Position numbers and translations under genes: made by a program
The notes under the pieces: model-generated
Told to the model about the DNA's origin: nothing
Databases searched by the model: none
What the model saw: the letters and a program-made list of their open reading frames with translations, nothing else
Part shown: positions 56,357 through 64,000 of the stretch, piece after piece
Numbering within the stretch: position 1 is the stretch's first letter
Layout of the letters: every line of letters begins with the position of its first letter
Assembly: GCF_000317205.1 (NCBI RefSeq)
Contig: NZ_AJLK01000156.1
Coordinates: forward strand, 1 to 64,000
DNA from: Fischerella muscicola PCC 7414
GTDB taxonomy: Bacteria > Cyanobacteriota > Cyanobacteriia > Cyanobacteriales > Nostocaceae
Direction of reading: 5' to 3'
Length of the DNA stretch: 64,000 nt

Positions 56357-57108
56357 TGAGAAGCGATCGCTTGCCAAACTCGTTCGGGTAGCATTGGTAA
56401 TTGGCGCAACCTTACACCCGTAGCATGAGCAACAGCATTAGCGATCGCAGCTGCTGTACAGTTAGTAGTAATTTCTCCCACCCCCTTCGCACCAAAAGGC
56501 CCGTAGGGGTCGGCTTTTTCAATTAAAAATATTTCCATAGGTGGCACATCAGCAGCAGTGGGAATGCGATAATCCCGTAGCGTTGGATTCACAATCCTAC
56601 CTTCTTGATCAAACAGCAACTCTTCCATCAACGCATAACCAATTCCCATCGCAATCCCACCCGTCGCCTGTCCCTCACAAATTCTAGGATTAATTGCCCT
56701 ACCCAAATCAATCGCCTGCACACACCTCAAAACCTCAATCTTCCCCGTCTCCACATCCACCTCCACCTCCACACCCTGCACAGCAAAAGTTAAAGTCGAT
56801 TCATCCGCCGCATAACTCACCTCTACACTCCTTTCCTCTCTGCGCCCTCCGTGCCTCTGCGGTTCATTCTTTAACCTCTGGGCAGCCAACTTCACAGCTT
56901 GCCCAGAAATATACACCGTCGCCGACGCATAAGAACCAGCATCAAAAGGCGTCTGTTTTGTATCCCCAGAAATAATATTAATCTCACTCACACCCACACC
57001 CAACACCTGTGCCGCAATTTGTCGCAGCGTCGTATCCGAACCAGTCCCCACATCCACTGCACCTGTTCTTAACTCATACTTGCCATCAGCTAACAGCGAT
57101 AACTTCAC
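56353..57108 (-). CDS. xanthine dehydrogenase-like protein, C-terminal part of the molybdopterin subunit (broken gene)
   Basis: A 251-codon frame from a GTG. ELRTGAVDVGTGSDTTLRQI, GDTKQTPFDAGSYASATVYI, AIDLGRAINPRICEGQATGG and PYGPFGAKGVGEITTNCTAA are the late Mo-binding and active-site motifs of XDH/aldehyde oxidase large subunits; GAKGVGE contains the catalytic Glu. It is the second half of the gene at 57105-58553 and overlaps it by 4 bp in another frame. The short stretch NEPQRHGGRREERSVEV has no family counterpart and is encoded by a dispersed repeat. The gene pair is probably non-functional. Confidence 0.85.
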   Translation of the reverse strand: MKLSLLADGKYELRTGAVDVGTGSDTTLRQIAAQVLGVGVSEINIISGDTKQTPFDAGSYASATVYISGQAVKLAAQRLKNEPQRHGGRREERSVEVSYAADESTLTFAVQGVEVEVDVETGKIEVLRCVQAIDLGRAINPRICEGQATGGIAMGIGYALMEELLFDQEGRIVNPTLRDYRIPTAADVPPMEIFLIEKADPYGPFGAKGVGEITTNCTAAAIANAVAHATGVRLRQLPMLPERVWQAIASH

Positions 57109-58553
57109 ACTCGCAACGTGGATTTTGGATAAACCACTACCTTTGCTACAAACGTGCCATCTTTTTTGACTCCACTTTTAATGCGAATTGTCATCGCGTG
57201 GCGACTATTCGTAGCAGTAAATTCTTCTTTTCTGGTAAATTCCCATTGTACAGGTTTGCCTGTGAGGAGAGTGGCAAAAGCGCAAATATCTTCTGATAAA
57301 ATCTCTTGTTTGTTACCAAATCCACCACCGATTTGGGCTTTATAAACGCGGATTTTATCTAGCGGTAAATTGAAGATTTGGGAAAGCAAACGTTGGCAAT
57401 GAAACGGTACTTGAGTACTAGAACGAACAACTAATGTTCCATCTGTTTCTAACCAAGTAATTGTGGTATGGGGTTCTAAATGTACATGTTGTACTGCTGG
57501 CAAATTATAGGTATTTTCTAAGATTAAATCTGCTTCGGCAAAACCTTGTTCAACATCACCAGATTCCAGAAATATTTGTCCAGCAATATTGCGATCGCGA
57601 TCAGGAATTTGTGAGGATTCTGGTTCATCATGAATGACAATATCGCCATTCATGGCTGATATCGGGTCGATGAGGTGGGGTAAAATTTCGTAATCTACTT
57701 CTATCAAATCACAAGCTTGTTCAGCTATAGCTACCGACTCTGCAACCACAACAGCAACGCGATCGCCTACAAACCGTACTTTATGGTCTAATAAATAATG
57801 ATCGAGAGGATCGGGGACTGGTTCGGCGTGTCCAGCAGTGGTGTAGGGTATCCTGGGAACATCTGCATGGGTGAAAACAGCAACGACACTAGAGAGTGCT
57901 TTAGCTGCGGCGGTATTAATCTTGCGAATGTAGGCGTGAGGATGAGGCGATCGCAATACTTTCAGATGGAGTAAGCCAGGTGGTACAAAATCTGCTGTAT
58001 AGGATGCTTTGCCAGTGACAATTGCTGTACCGTCTTGTTTGGGAATATTTTTTCCAATCGTAACCGATGAATCTGCAACAATATCACATCTGTGTGTATC
58101 TGTGTGCATCTGTGGTCGAGATTGATTAATACTTTCAATAATCGCCTGATACCCAGTACAACGACAAAGATTACCCTTTAGCATTAAACGCAATTCTTCT
58201 GATGATGCAACAGGTAACTTCGCTGCACTCATTATCATACCCGGAGTGCAGAAACCACATTGAAAGCCTTGCCCTTGCAAAAATGCTTGTTGGATTGGCG
58301 CAAGTTTGCCATTTGCTGACAAACCTTCTATGGTTGTGACTGATTGATTGGCTATTCGCATCGCTGGGTAAATGCAACTATGAATTGGTGTATCATTTAC
58401 CCAAACTGTACAAGCACCACAATCACCACTATCGCAAACTCGATGCACACTAAACAAACCAAGTTGTCGTAATAGAGTTAAAAGGCTAGTTCCGGGATGA
58501 CAAGTAACTGTAAATTTTTGGTTGTTAATTTGGAAGGTTAATGATTGTTGCAT
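57105..58553 (-). CDS. xanthine dehydrogenase-like protein, fused [2Fe-2S] and N-terminal molybdopterin part (broken gene)
   Basis: About 482 residues from ATG 58553. The N-terminus is a [2Fe-2S] protein with [21 protein letters not shown] and [10 protein letters not shown] / [10 protein letters not shown] cysteines. A short linker follows ([10 protein letters not shown]), then the start of the Mo subunit ([61 protein letters not shown]). It ends abruptly at [11 protein letters not shown]. Roughly 170-180 residues of the large subunit, up to the segment that opens the downstream frame, are absent and the frame shifts. The ATG at 58553 begins the ferredoxin-like domain; an earlier ATG at 58631 adds only repeat-derived residues. 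Purine oxidation is inferred from context. Confidence 0.88.
   Translation of the reverse strand: MQQSLTFQINNQKFTVTCHPGTSLLTLLRQLGLFSVHRVCDSGDCGACTVWVNDTPIHSCIYPAMRIANQSVTTIEGLSANGKLAPIQQAFLQGQGFQCGFCTPGMIMSAAKLPVASSEELRLMLKGNLCRCTGYQAIIESINQSRPQMHTDTHRCDIVADSSVTIGKNIPKQDGTAIVTGKASYTADFVPPGLLHLKVLRSPHPHAYIRKINTAAAKALSSVVAVFTHADVPRIPYTTAGHAEPVPDPLDHYLLDHKVRFVGDRVAVVVAESVAIAEQACDLIEVDYEILPHLIDPISAMNGDIVIHDEPESSQIPDRDRNIAGQIFLESGDVEQGFAEADLILENTYNLPAVQHVHLEPHTTITWLETDGTLVVRSSTQVPFHCQRLLSQIFNLPLDKIRVYKAQIGGGFGNKQEILSEDICAFATLLTGKPVQWEFTRKEEFTATNSRHAMTIRIKSGVKKDGTFVAKVVVYPKSTLRV
58080..58117. repeat. CACAGATG-type repeat inside a coding sequence
   Basis: ATCTGTGTGTATCTGTGTGC and the following ATCTGTGG lie in the linker between the [2Fe-2S] and molybdopterin parts and encode [10 protein letters not shown]. 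The same units occur between genes at 27022, 58607-58636, 60165-60198 and 61109-61141. Confidence 0.75.
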
Positions 58554-58638
58554 GTTTGATGTTGCATAGGAATTGTGGTTGGTGAAAAGATTATTTTTGA
58601 ATGTCGACCACCGATGCACACAGATGGACACAGATGGG

Positions 58639-59454
58639 TTATGGGTGTGTATTTATTAGTTTTAGTTGATGAAGCGATCGCTTGATTAAAATTTGTGTGA
58701 TTTCACGGCGATAAGTTGCGCTGGCTTTGGGGCTATTGATAAATTCTATTTTCTGTAAGGATGGCGAATAGTCTATATTTATATGATTACAATCCAATAA
58801 CTTCGGTGCAGGTACACTTGCACCAATTACACATTTGAATTGTAAATTTTCAGGATTGTAAGCACTGACGACAATTGCTAAAGCTGGATCAGTTGCTGCA
58901 ATACCAAAACGCTGGTAATTCACTCGCCATTTTAAATTTTTCACTGGAATCAAAACTCGTCTCAAGACTTCTGATGGTTGCAAAATTGTCTGACGAGAAC
59001 CTATTTGAAAATCTTCTGCGGCTACTAAACGTGACTCTCCTTGTAAGTTCCAAATCTCATATTTTGCACCCAATGCGATCATGATTGGCGCGAGGGATCC
59101 GACAGATAAAGCTAGGCATAAGTTGCCTCCTACTGTCGCCATATTAATAACTTTTAATGATGCGGCTAGGGTAGAAACAGCACTTTTTAATCCTGCAACA
59201 GCAGTCCATTCTAGTTGCCAAGGATACTGTAATAATTTTATGAGTGGACAAGTCGCACCTATGACTAAATTATCTTCTTGAACTTCAATTTCTGACCAAT
59301 CCAAAGATTGCATATCCACCAACACCCGCAATTGCGGTTGTGGTTCCGAAAATAGCCATGTTCCACCCGCTAACCAAGCCCAATCTTTACCCCAATTATT
59401 GATAGTTTGTATCTCATTGGGACGTAAATAAGTTTCAATATTTGGCAAATCCAT
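58639..59454 (-). CDS. FAD-binding subunit of a xanthine dehydrogenase-type enzyme
   Basis: A 271-residue protein of the CO-dehydrogenase flavoprotein/XDH medium-subunit type: AWLAGGTWLFSEPQPQL (FAD pyrophosphate loop), NLVIGATCPLIKLL, INMATVGGNLCLALSVGSLA (second FAD motif), and QRFGIAATDPALAIVVSA. It passes electrons from the iron-sulphur centres to FAD. It lies 85 bp upstream of the fused Fe-S/Mo gene on the same strand. Confidence 0.9.
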   Translation of the reverse strand: MDLPNIETYLRPNEIQTINNWGKDWAWLAGGTWLFSEPQPQLRVLVDMQSLDWSEIEVQEDNLVIGATCPLIKLLQYPWQLEWTAVAGLKSAVSTLAASLKVINMATVGGNLCLALSVGSLAPIMIALGAKYEIWNLQGESRLVAAEDFQIGSRQTILQPSEVLRRVLIPVKNLKWRVNYQRFGIAATDPALAIVVSAYNPENLQFKCVIGASVPAPKLLDCNHINIDYSPSLQKIEFINSPKASATYRREITQILIKRSLHQLKLINTHP

Positions 59455-59493
59455 TGTTAGTTAATTTTAACGCAGAGTATCGCATAGGAAAGC

Positions 59494-59533
59494 GCACCAG
59501 GTAGCAGATTAATATTTATTTGCTACCTGGTGC
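59494..59533. terminator. strong hairpin between allA and the FAD-subunit gene
   Basis: GCACCAGGTAGCA at 59494-59506 and its exact reverse complement TGCTACCTGGTGC at 59521-59533 enclose a 14-bp AT-rich loop. It lies 12 bp after the allA stop. There is no T run after the stem on the minus strand, so an intrinsic terminator or a processing/attenuator structure are both possible. Confidence 0.6.
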
Positions 59534-59545
59534 ATTTTGAAAACA

Positions 59546-60118
59546 TTAAACATCTAATTGAATTTCACAACCTAATCTTTGTGGTAGAGAAATTTTATAA
59601 ACATCGCCTTGATTCATTTCACCTGGTTCTTGCATTTGACTCAATGCTGTGACAACTTCATCAGAGTTGGCGGTGAGAATGACAAGGGGTTTGTCACAAG
59701 CAATAGGGAAATCATGCCAAGTACCTAAGTGTAGCAAAAGCGCATGTCCAGGAGGAAATTTTAGGGCTTTGACTTGAGTTAAATCTGGTAAATTTTTGTC
59801 TTGATTATGGTTAGGTGGTGACATTACCATGATAAAAGGTGCTTGTCCTAAACCAATAAACAATTGCGTCATGTGCATGTGACGTTCTAGCCAGAGAATG
59901 GCAGGATAACCTGGCATTATTTTCGCGGTTCTAAAAGTTGCTGTGCCGCGATAGGTAAAGTCAATATTTTCGCCTTCAATGACTCTACCTTGATAAAAAG
60001 GAATTCCTAAACCTGGTTTACTGACATCATCTCCTAAAAGATGTCCGTAGGGTTTGATATTTTCTGAATTGGCATCGATGACAGGGATTTTTAAAGTTTG
60101 AGTTTGTGAAGATGTCAT
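59546..60118 (-). CDS. allA: ureidoglycolate lyase/hydrolase (AllA family)
   Basis: A 190-residue cupin-fold protein. IKPYGHLLGDD, TATFRTAKIMPGYPAILWLE, ERHMHMTQLFIGLGQAPFIM and GHALLLHLGTWHDFPI carry the cupin His/Glu metal ligands of AllA. It acts late in purine breakdown, releasing glyoxylate and urea (or ammonia) from ureidoglycolate. It follows the putative allantoinase gene by 80 bp on the same strand. Confidence 0.82.
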   Translation of the reverse strand: MTSSQTQTLKIPVIDANSENIKPYGHLLGDDVSKPGLGIPFYQGRVIEGENIDFTYRGTATFRTAKIMPGYPAILWLERHMHMTQLFIGLGQAPFIMVMSPPNHNQDKNLPDLTQVKALKFPPGHALLLHLGTWHDFPIACDKPLVILTANSDEVVTALSQMQEPGEMNQGDVYKISLPQRLGCEIQLDV

Positions 60119-60198
60119 GAGTATTGTTGGCTATAGTCGGGTTTTATTTTTTTACGAACACAGATGCACACAGATAAACACCGATGGACACTGATAGT

Positions 60199-61080
60199 TT
60201 AATATTTATGAATATTAGCTTGTTGATTTGTATTTTCATTCATTAAGTTATAAATTTCTTCGCCTGTTGTTAACCAGGTATTAGGTGTATTTTTTATATG
60301 TGTTAAGCACTGTTTCAAATACTTTAATCGCAATGGTTGACCAACGATAAATGGATGCAAGCCAATGGCCATGACTCGCCCTTGTGTTTCTCCTTCTTGC
60401 CAAAGTTGATCAAATTGATCTTCTATGGCTTGGGCAAATTCTACACCAGAAAAGCGGTTACTCAAACATAAAGTTATATCGTTGGCTTCGATGGTGTAAG
60501 GAATTGCTAGCAAGCGACCGTTGGGTAATGGATACCAATAGGGTTGGTCATCATTTACCCAGTCGGCTGTGTAAAGAATTCCGGCTGAATACAATAATTC
60601 AAAGGTTGATTCTGTGATAGAAAATCCCGGCGTTAACCATCCTTTTGGACTTTTACCTGTGGCTTGTTCTAGTAAGGTTAAAGTTCGATCAATTATCTCT
60701 ATTTCTGTATCTCTATCCATCCCACTATGACCAGTGGAATTATTAATACCATGCGCCATTACTTCCCAGCCATATTTCTGTATAGCTGCGATAATTTCGG
60801 GATAAAGTGTACAAATTTCGCCGTTAACTGCCGCCGTCACAGGAATTTCTAATTCAGCGAATAAATCAAATAACCGCCAAATACCGACACGATTACCATA
60901 ATCTCGCCAACCATAGTTAGCAATTTCTGGATAGCTATTTAAATGGGGTTGAATTGCTGTTCCTAGCTTACCAAAGGTGAAATGTTCGACATTCATTACT
61001 ACCCATACAGCAACTCTCGCTTGATGAGGTAATGTGAAAACTGGACGTTGGGTAATTGGTTGAAAAGATGGAGGCTGCAT
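60199..61080 (-). CDS. puuE: PuuE-type allantoinase (polysaccharide deacetylase fold)
   Basis: A 293-residue NodB-fold protein. RDYGNRVGIWRLFDLFAELE, VNGEICTLYPEII, GWEVMAHGINNSTGHSGMDR and GWLTPGFSITESTFELLYSA match the PuuE branch rather than true polysaccharide deacetylases; the HGINN and late LHPFIVGQPLR motifs carry catalytic His residues. It would convert allantoin to allantoate. It sits in one minus-strand block with allA and the XDH-like subunits, directly downstream of the ABC transporter. Confidence 0.86.
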   Translation of the reverse strand: MQPPSFQPITQRPVFTLPHQARVAVWVVMNVEHFTFGKLGTAIQPHLNSYPEIANYGWRDYGNRVGIWRLFDLFAELEIPVTAAVNGEICTLYPEIIAAIQKYGWEVMAHGINNSTGHSGMDRDTEIEIIDRTLTLLEQATGKSPKGWLTPGFSITESTFELLYSAGILYTADWVNDDQPYWYPLPNGRLLAIPYTIEANDITLCLSNRFSGVEFAQAIEDQFDQLWQEGETQGRVMAIGLHPFIVGQPLRLKYLKQCLTHIKNTPNTWLTTGEEIYNLMNENTNQQANIHKY

Positions 61081-61108
61081 AAAAATTAGTAAGAAAAAAT
61101 CAATCTCT

Positions 61109-61141
61109 GTTCATCTGTGTTCATCTGTGTTCATCTGTGTT
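61109..61141. repeat. TTCATCTGTG tandem repeat
   Basis: GTTCATCTGTGTTCATCTGT and on, three units of 11 bp (TTCATCTGTGT). It is a member of the same repeat family as 58080-58117 and 60165-60198. Confidence 0.75.
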
Positions 61142-61217
61142 CGCTTTTAGAAAACATAATTTTTGTCACCACAACAATCCACATCAAACACAAATTTCAT
61201 AATTTATAATTCATAAC

Positions 61218-62132
61218 TCATAATTTCTGCAATGTTTTTCCCAGTGATGCTGGTGCTACTAATTGGATACGGGTGGTATCCCGTGATATGATCGTCAGCA
61301 CTAAGATAGTTGCGAGGTAAGGCAAAGAAGATAAAAGATAAGGAGAAATACCTACTCCTAGTCCTTGCAAAATTAATTGGATGGCGCTGACTCCACCAAA
61401 TAAATAAGCACCTAGCAAGATTCGCATTGGTTTCCAAGTTGCAAACACAACTAAAGCGATCGCAATCCACCCCCGCCCGGCAGTCATATTTTCTGCCCAA
61501 AAAGGTGTATACACTAGGGAAAGATAGGCCCCTGCTAACCCTGCCATCGCCCCACCAAATAGAACTGCTAAATAACGTACTCTATTTATAGGTAAACCCA
61601 AAGCATAGGCTGCTGTGGTTGATTCACCTACACTCCGCAATATCAGCCCTGAGCGCGTTTTTTGCAAAAACCAAGCGACTAAAAATACTAAAATAACTGA
61701 AAGATATACTAAGATATCTTGCTGAAAAAAAGCTTTCCCAATCACGGGTATGGATTCTAAAATAGGAATGCTTAGAGGTTGCAATCCAGTAATTGTTTGA
61801 CCAACATAATCTGCACCTATAAAAGCACTGAGTCCAGAACCAAAGATGCTAAGGGCTAAACCTGTTGCTACTTGATTGGCACTTATAGTAATTGTTAGCA
61901 CTGCATGAATGAAAGCGATCGCTATGCCTGCAACTAGGGCGACCAAGAACCCCAAATAGATATTATCTGTAACTGAAGCGACAATAAAACCACTAGCAGC
62001 CCCAATCAGCATCATTCCCTCTACACCAAGATTTAAAACACCCGATTTTTCTGCCACTAATTCACCCAATGCGGCCAAAATCAAAGGTGTAGCTGCGCGT
62101 AAAGTATCGTTGAGAATGTTGGTAAAAATCAT
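61218..62132 (-). CDS. ABC transporter permease, nucleoside/purine (Bmp/Nup) type
   Basis: A 304-residue permease with about nine membrane segments. APLILAALGELVAEKSGVLN, LGVEGMMLIGAASGF and NRVRYLAVLFGGAMAGLAGA are typical of the second permease of Bmp-type nucleoside transporters (as YufQ/NupC). A start at 62195 would add residues encoded only by a tandem repeat, so ATG 62132 is used. With the two genes upstream it should import purines, nucleosides or allantoin-like compounds for the adjacent catabolic enzymes. Confidence 0.9.
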   Translation of the reverse strand: MIFTNILNDTLRAATPLILAALGELVAEKSGVLNLGVEGMMLIGAASGFIVASVTDNIYLGFLVALVAGIAIAFIHAVLTITISANQVATGLALSIFGSGLSAFIGADYVGQTITGLQPLSIPILESIPVIGKAFFQQDILVYLSVILVFLVAWFLQKTRSGLILRSVGESTTAAYALGLPINRVRYLAVLFGGAMAGLAGAYLSLVYTPFWAENMTAGRGWIAIALVVFATWKPMRILLGAYLFGGVSAIQLILQGLGVGISPYLLSSLPYLATILVLTIISRDTTRIQLVAPASLGKTLQKL

Positions 62133-62208
62133 TTGTTGGTTGTTGATTGTTGGTTGTTGATTGTTGGTTGTTGATTGTTGTACCAGACGTGCCATGGCAC
62201 GTCTCTAC
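62133..62208. repeat. 14-bp tandem repeats followed by a palindrome
   Basis: TTGTTGGTTGTTGA is repeated about 3.4 times (62133-62180), then GTACCAGACGTGCC ATGGCACGTCTCTAC (62180-62208), a member of the 2607-2636 palindrome family. The run lies just upstream of the permease start. Confidence 0.85.
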
Positions 62209-62241
62209 AGTAGTTAGTGGTTAATTACAAATGACAAATGA

Positions 62242-63303
62242 CTATTGACTATTGACTATCCGCTTATAAACTAATAAATCACCTGCCAAAAGCAAGAAAA
62301 ACACAATGCCTTGAAAAACTCCCGCTAAAGCTAAGGGCAGTCCTAATTTTATCTGTAATAATTCACTGCCTACATAAAACAGTGCCATCAGCAAACTAGA
62401 TAAAATAATTCCCAACGGGTGTAAACGACCAACAAATGCAGCCAGAATAGCCGCGTAACCGTAACCAGGAGAAATGAAAGGGCGTAATTGTCCAATGGGG
62501 CCGAGAACTTCACACGCACCAGCTAAACCTGCTAAACCACCACTGATGAGTAAACTTAGCCAAATAATGCGATCGCTTTTAATCCCAGCATAATTTGCTG
62601 CATTGGGACTTGCACCAATTACCCGCACACTAAAACCAAAAAATGTTTGTCGCAGCATTCCCCAAATTAACACCGCCGCCATGAGGGCAAAAATTACACC
62701 TAAATGTAACCTTGTGCCAGTAATTAATGATGGTAAACTGGCGAATTCACTAAAGGGTGTAGATTCAGGAAAATTATATCCTTGGGGGTCTTGTAAAATT
62801 CCTCTGACTAAATAATTTAAAAGAGAAACTGCTAGATAATTTAACATTAAACTTGTAAGAATTTCATTAGTATAAAACTTCACTTTTAACACAGCCGGGA
62901 TGCTAGCCCAAATTGCACCACCTACTATTCCAGCTAATAAACAAAGTAAGAGTACAATATAGTTATTGATATTAGCAAATACTAAAGCTACGGCACTAGC
63001 AAAAATTGCTCCCAGAGTAAATTGTCCCTCTGCACCAATATTCCAAACTTGGGCTTGAAAACATACAGCTAAACCAACAGCAATCAAGATAATTGGTGCT
63101 GCTTTGACTGCGATTTCTGTGATTCCATACAAACTACTTAAAGGCGTAATAAATAAAGTCGTGAATGCAGTAATTGGAGATTTACCTAAGAAACGAAACA
63201 GAAATAATCCTACGATCACTGTTCCTAGTAATGCCAGTAGGGGTGATAAAACTAACCAAATTTTGGCGGGTTGTTCACGGGGTTCTAATTTGAAGTCAAA
63301 CAA
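62242..63303 (-). CDS. ABC transporter permease, nucleoside/purine (Bmp/Nup) type, first permease
   Basis: A 353-residue permease with about ten membrane segments. ITEIAVKAAPIILIAVGLAV, CFQAQVWNIGAEGQFTLGAI, KVKFYTNEILTSLMLNYLAV and SPNAANYAGIKSDRIIWLSL match YufP/NupB-type permeases; EIL..LMLNY is the usual loop that contacts the ATPase. It overlaps the ATPase gene by 8 bp and is followed by the second permease after 109 bp. Confidence 0.92.
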   Translation of the reverse strand: MFDFKLEPREQPAKIWLVLSPLLALLGTVIVGLFLFRFLGKSPITAFTTLFITPLSSLYGITEIAVKAAPIILIAVGLAVCFQAQVWNIGAEGQFTLGAIFASAVALVFANINNYIVLLLCLLAGIVGGAIWASIPAVLKVKFYTNEILTSLMLNYLAVSLLNYLVRGILQDPQGYNFPESTPFSEFASLPSLITGTRLHLGVIFALMAAVLIWGMLRQTFFGFSVRVIGASPNAANYAGIKSDRIIWLSLLISGGLAGLAGACEVLGPIGQLRPFISPGYGYAAILAAFVGRLHPLGIILSSLLMALFYVGSELLQIKLGLPLALAGVFQGIVFFLLLAGDLLVYKRIVNSQ

Positions 63304-64000
63304 AACTCACTCCTCCCATCCAACAACCAATTTGATCGCGACTGATATCTGCAATTGGCACAAAGGGAGAGAGTTGTCCTTTGTAGATGACGCCAATGCG
63401 ATCGCACAACCTCAACAACTCATCCAAATCCTCGGAAACCACCAGCACCCCTGCACCTATATCTCGCATTTCCATGAAAGCTTGATAAATAGTTGCAGTT
63501 GCATTCACATCCACACCCCAACTCGGATGTGCTGCAATCAAGATAGTTGGGTTTTGCTGAATCTCCCGTCCTACAATAAACTTTTGCAGATTACCACCCG
63601 ATAAACTCGCAGCAAGCGAATTTAACCCCGCTTGTTTAACATTAAAGGCGTCGCAAATTCTACTAGTCCAAGCTTTTAACTTGCGCTGCCGAATCATACC
63701 ATTTCGCAATAAACCTTGTGAGTAACCTGTCAACAAAGCATTTTCCAAAAGAGTCATATTTGGTACAACACCCACCCCCCAACGTTCTTCTGGCACATAT
63801 GCCAAACCCAAACGCCGACGCTTAGGCACATCACAATCACCAACAGGCATTTCTCCCAACATGATCATGTCTGCCTTGGGACAGATTACTTCACCACTCA
63901 AAACTGCTAAAAGTTCCCTTTGTCCATTACCTGCAACTCCCGCAATCCCAACAATTTCCCCACTGCGAACCTCCAAATTAATGTGCTGCAATGATATTCC
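63296..64000 (-). CDS. ABC transporter ATP-binding protein (Bmp/Nup type), 5' end beyond the window
   Basis: Only the C-terminal ABC domain of a double-domain ATPase is visible. It has IVGIAGVAGNGQRELLAVLS, the relaxed Walker A (GVAGNGQ) of second domains in sugar and nucleoside importers. The signature is LSGGNLQKFIVGRE, and the Walker B region is PTILIAAHPSWGVDV; the D loop follows. The first ABC domain (about 250 residues) lies to the right of the window. It pairs with the two permeases. Confidence 0.92.
   Translation of the reverse strand, partial: GISLQHINLEVRSGEIVGIAGVAGNGQRELLAVLSGEVICPKADMIMLGEMPVGDCDVPKRRRLGLAYVPEERWGVGVVPNMTLLENALLTGYSQGLLRNGMIRQRKLKAWTSRICDAFNVKQAGLNSLAASLSGGNLQKFIVGREIQQNPTILIAAHPSWGVDVNATATIYQAFMEMRDIGAGVLVVSEDLDELLRLCDRIGVIYKGQLSPFVPIADISRDQIGCWMGGVSFV

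Overview
The window comes from a filamentous, probably heterocyst-forming or hormogonium-forming cyanobacterium of the Nostocales type. Evidence is the dense HIP1 octamer (GCGATCGC), a Pix-type phototaxis operon, bilin-binding GAF photoreceptors, a two-partner secretion gene set with CHAT and COP23 proteins, an SmtA-type metallothionein, and many short dispersed palindromes and low-complexity repeats.

Layout. 0-0.3 kb: last repeats of a CRISPR array fused abruptly to the 3' remnant of a tnpB gene and the hairpin right end of an IS200/IS605-type element. 0.4-7 kb: housekeeping and surface genes (histone-deacetylase-like hydrolase, small membrane protein, TerB-like protein, TsaB, DUF427, PIG-L deacetylase, two tandem GT2 glycosyltransferases) and a 156-bp hairpin-rich MITE-like element. 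7-15 kb: APC permease, an MCP with a DXCF cyanobacteriochrome GAF, and a phytochrome-like GAF histidine kinase. 15-26.8 kb: a protein with three exact 480-bp tandem modules plus TPRs, a COP23 protein, a TpsA/TpsB secretion pair with an exported CHAT peptidase, and a Uma2 remnant. 27-39 kb: a minus-strand phototaxis block, pixG-pixH-pixI-pixJ-pixL, followed by a PixJ paralogue that has lost both bilin cysteines. 40-43.5 kb: an A-T protein with a gutted reductase domain running into an N-terminally truncated permease. 44.5-46.6 kb: a CmtR-like ArsR regulator divergent from a metallothionein, then a MerC protein and tRNA-Leu(UAG). 47-56.4 kb: RecQ, a pair of previously unlisted small paralogous membrane peptides, acyl-ACP synthetase, YlqD, a hypothetical, pyruvate dehydrogenase E2 and an FKBP. 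56.3-64 kb: a purine salvage and catabolism cluster (broken xanthine-dehydrogenase-like gene, FAD subunit, AllA, PuuE, and a Bmp-type nucleoside/purine ABC transporter that runs off the right edge).

How it fits together. Three PixJ-like receptors and one phytochrome-like kinase make the region a light-sensing and motility neighbourhood. The three receptors differ exactly at the chromophore cysteines, which suggests functional divergence. The TPS/CHAT segment looks like a secreted adhesin with its own exported caspase-like peptidase.

The window also shows clear genome erosion. There are deletion scars at the CRISPR/tnpB junction, in the A-T-R protein/permease and in the xanthine dehydrogenase. 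Several families of MITE-like inverted repeats are present, some of which have invaded coding sequence.

All calls are from reading the sequence; no database search was run.
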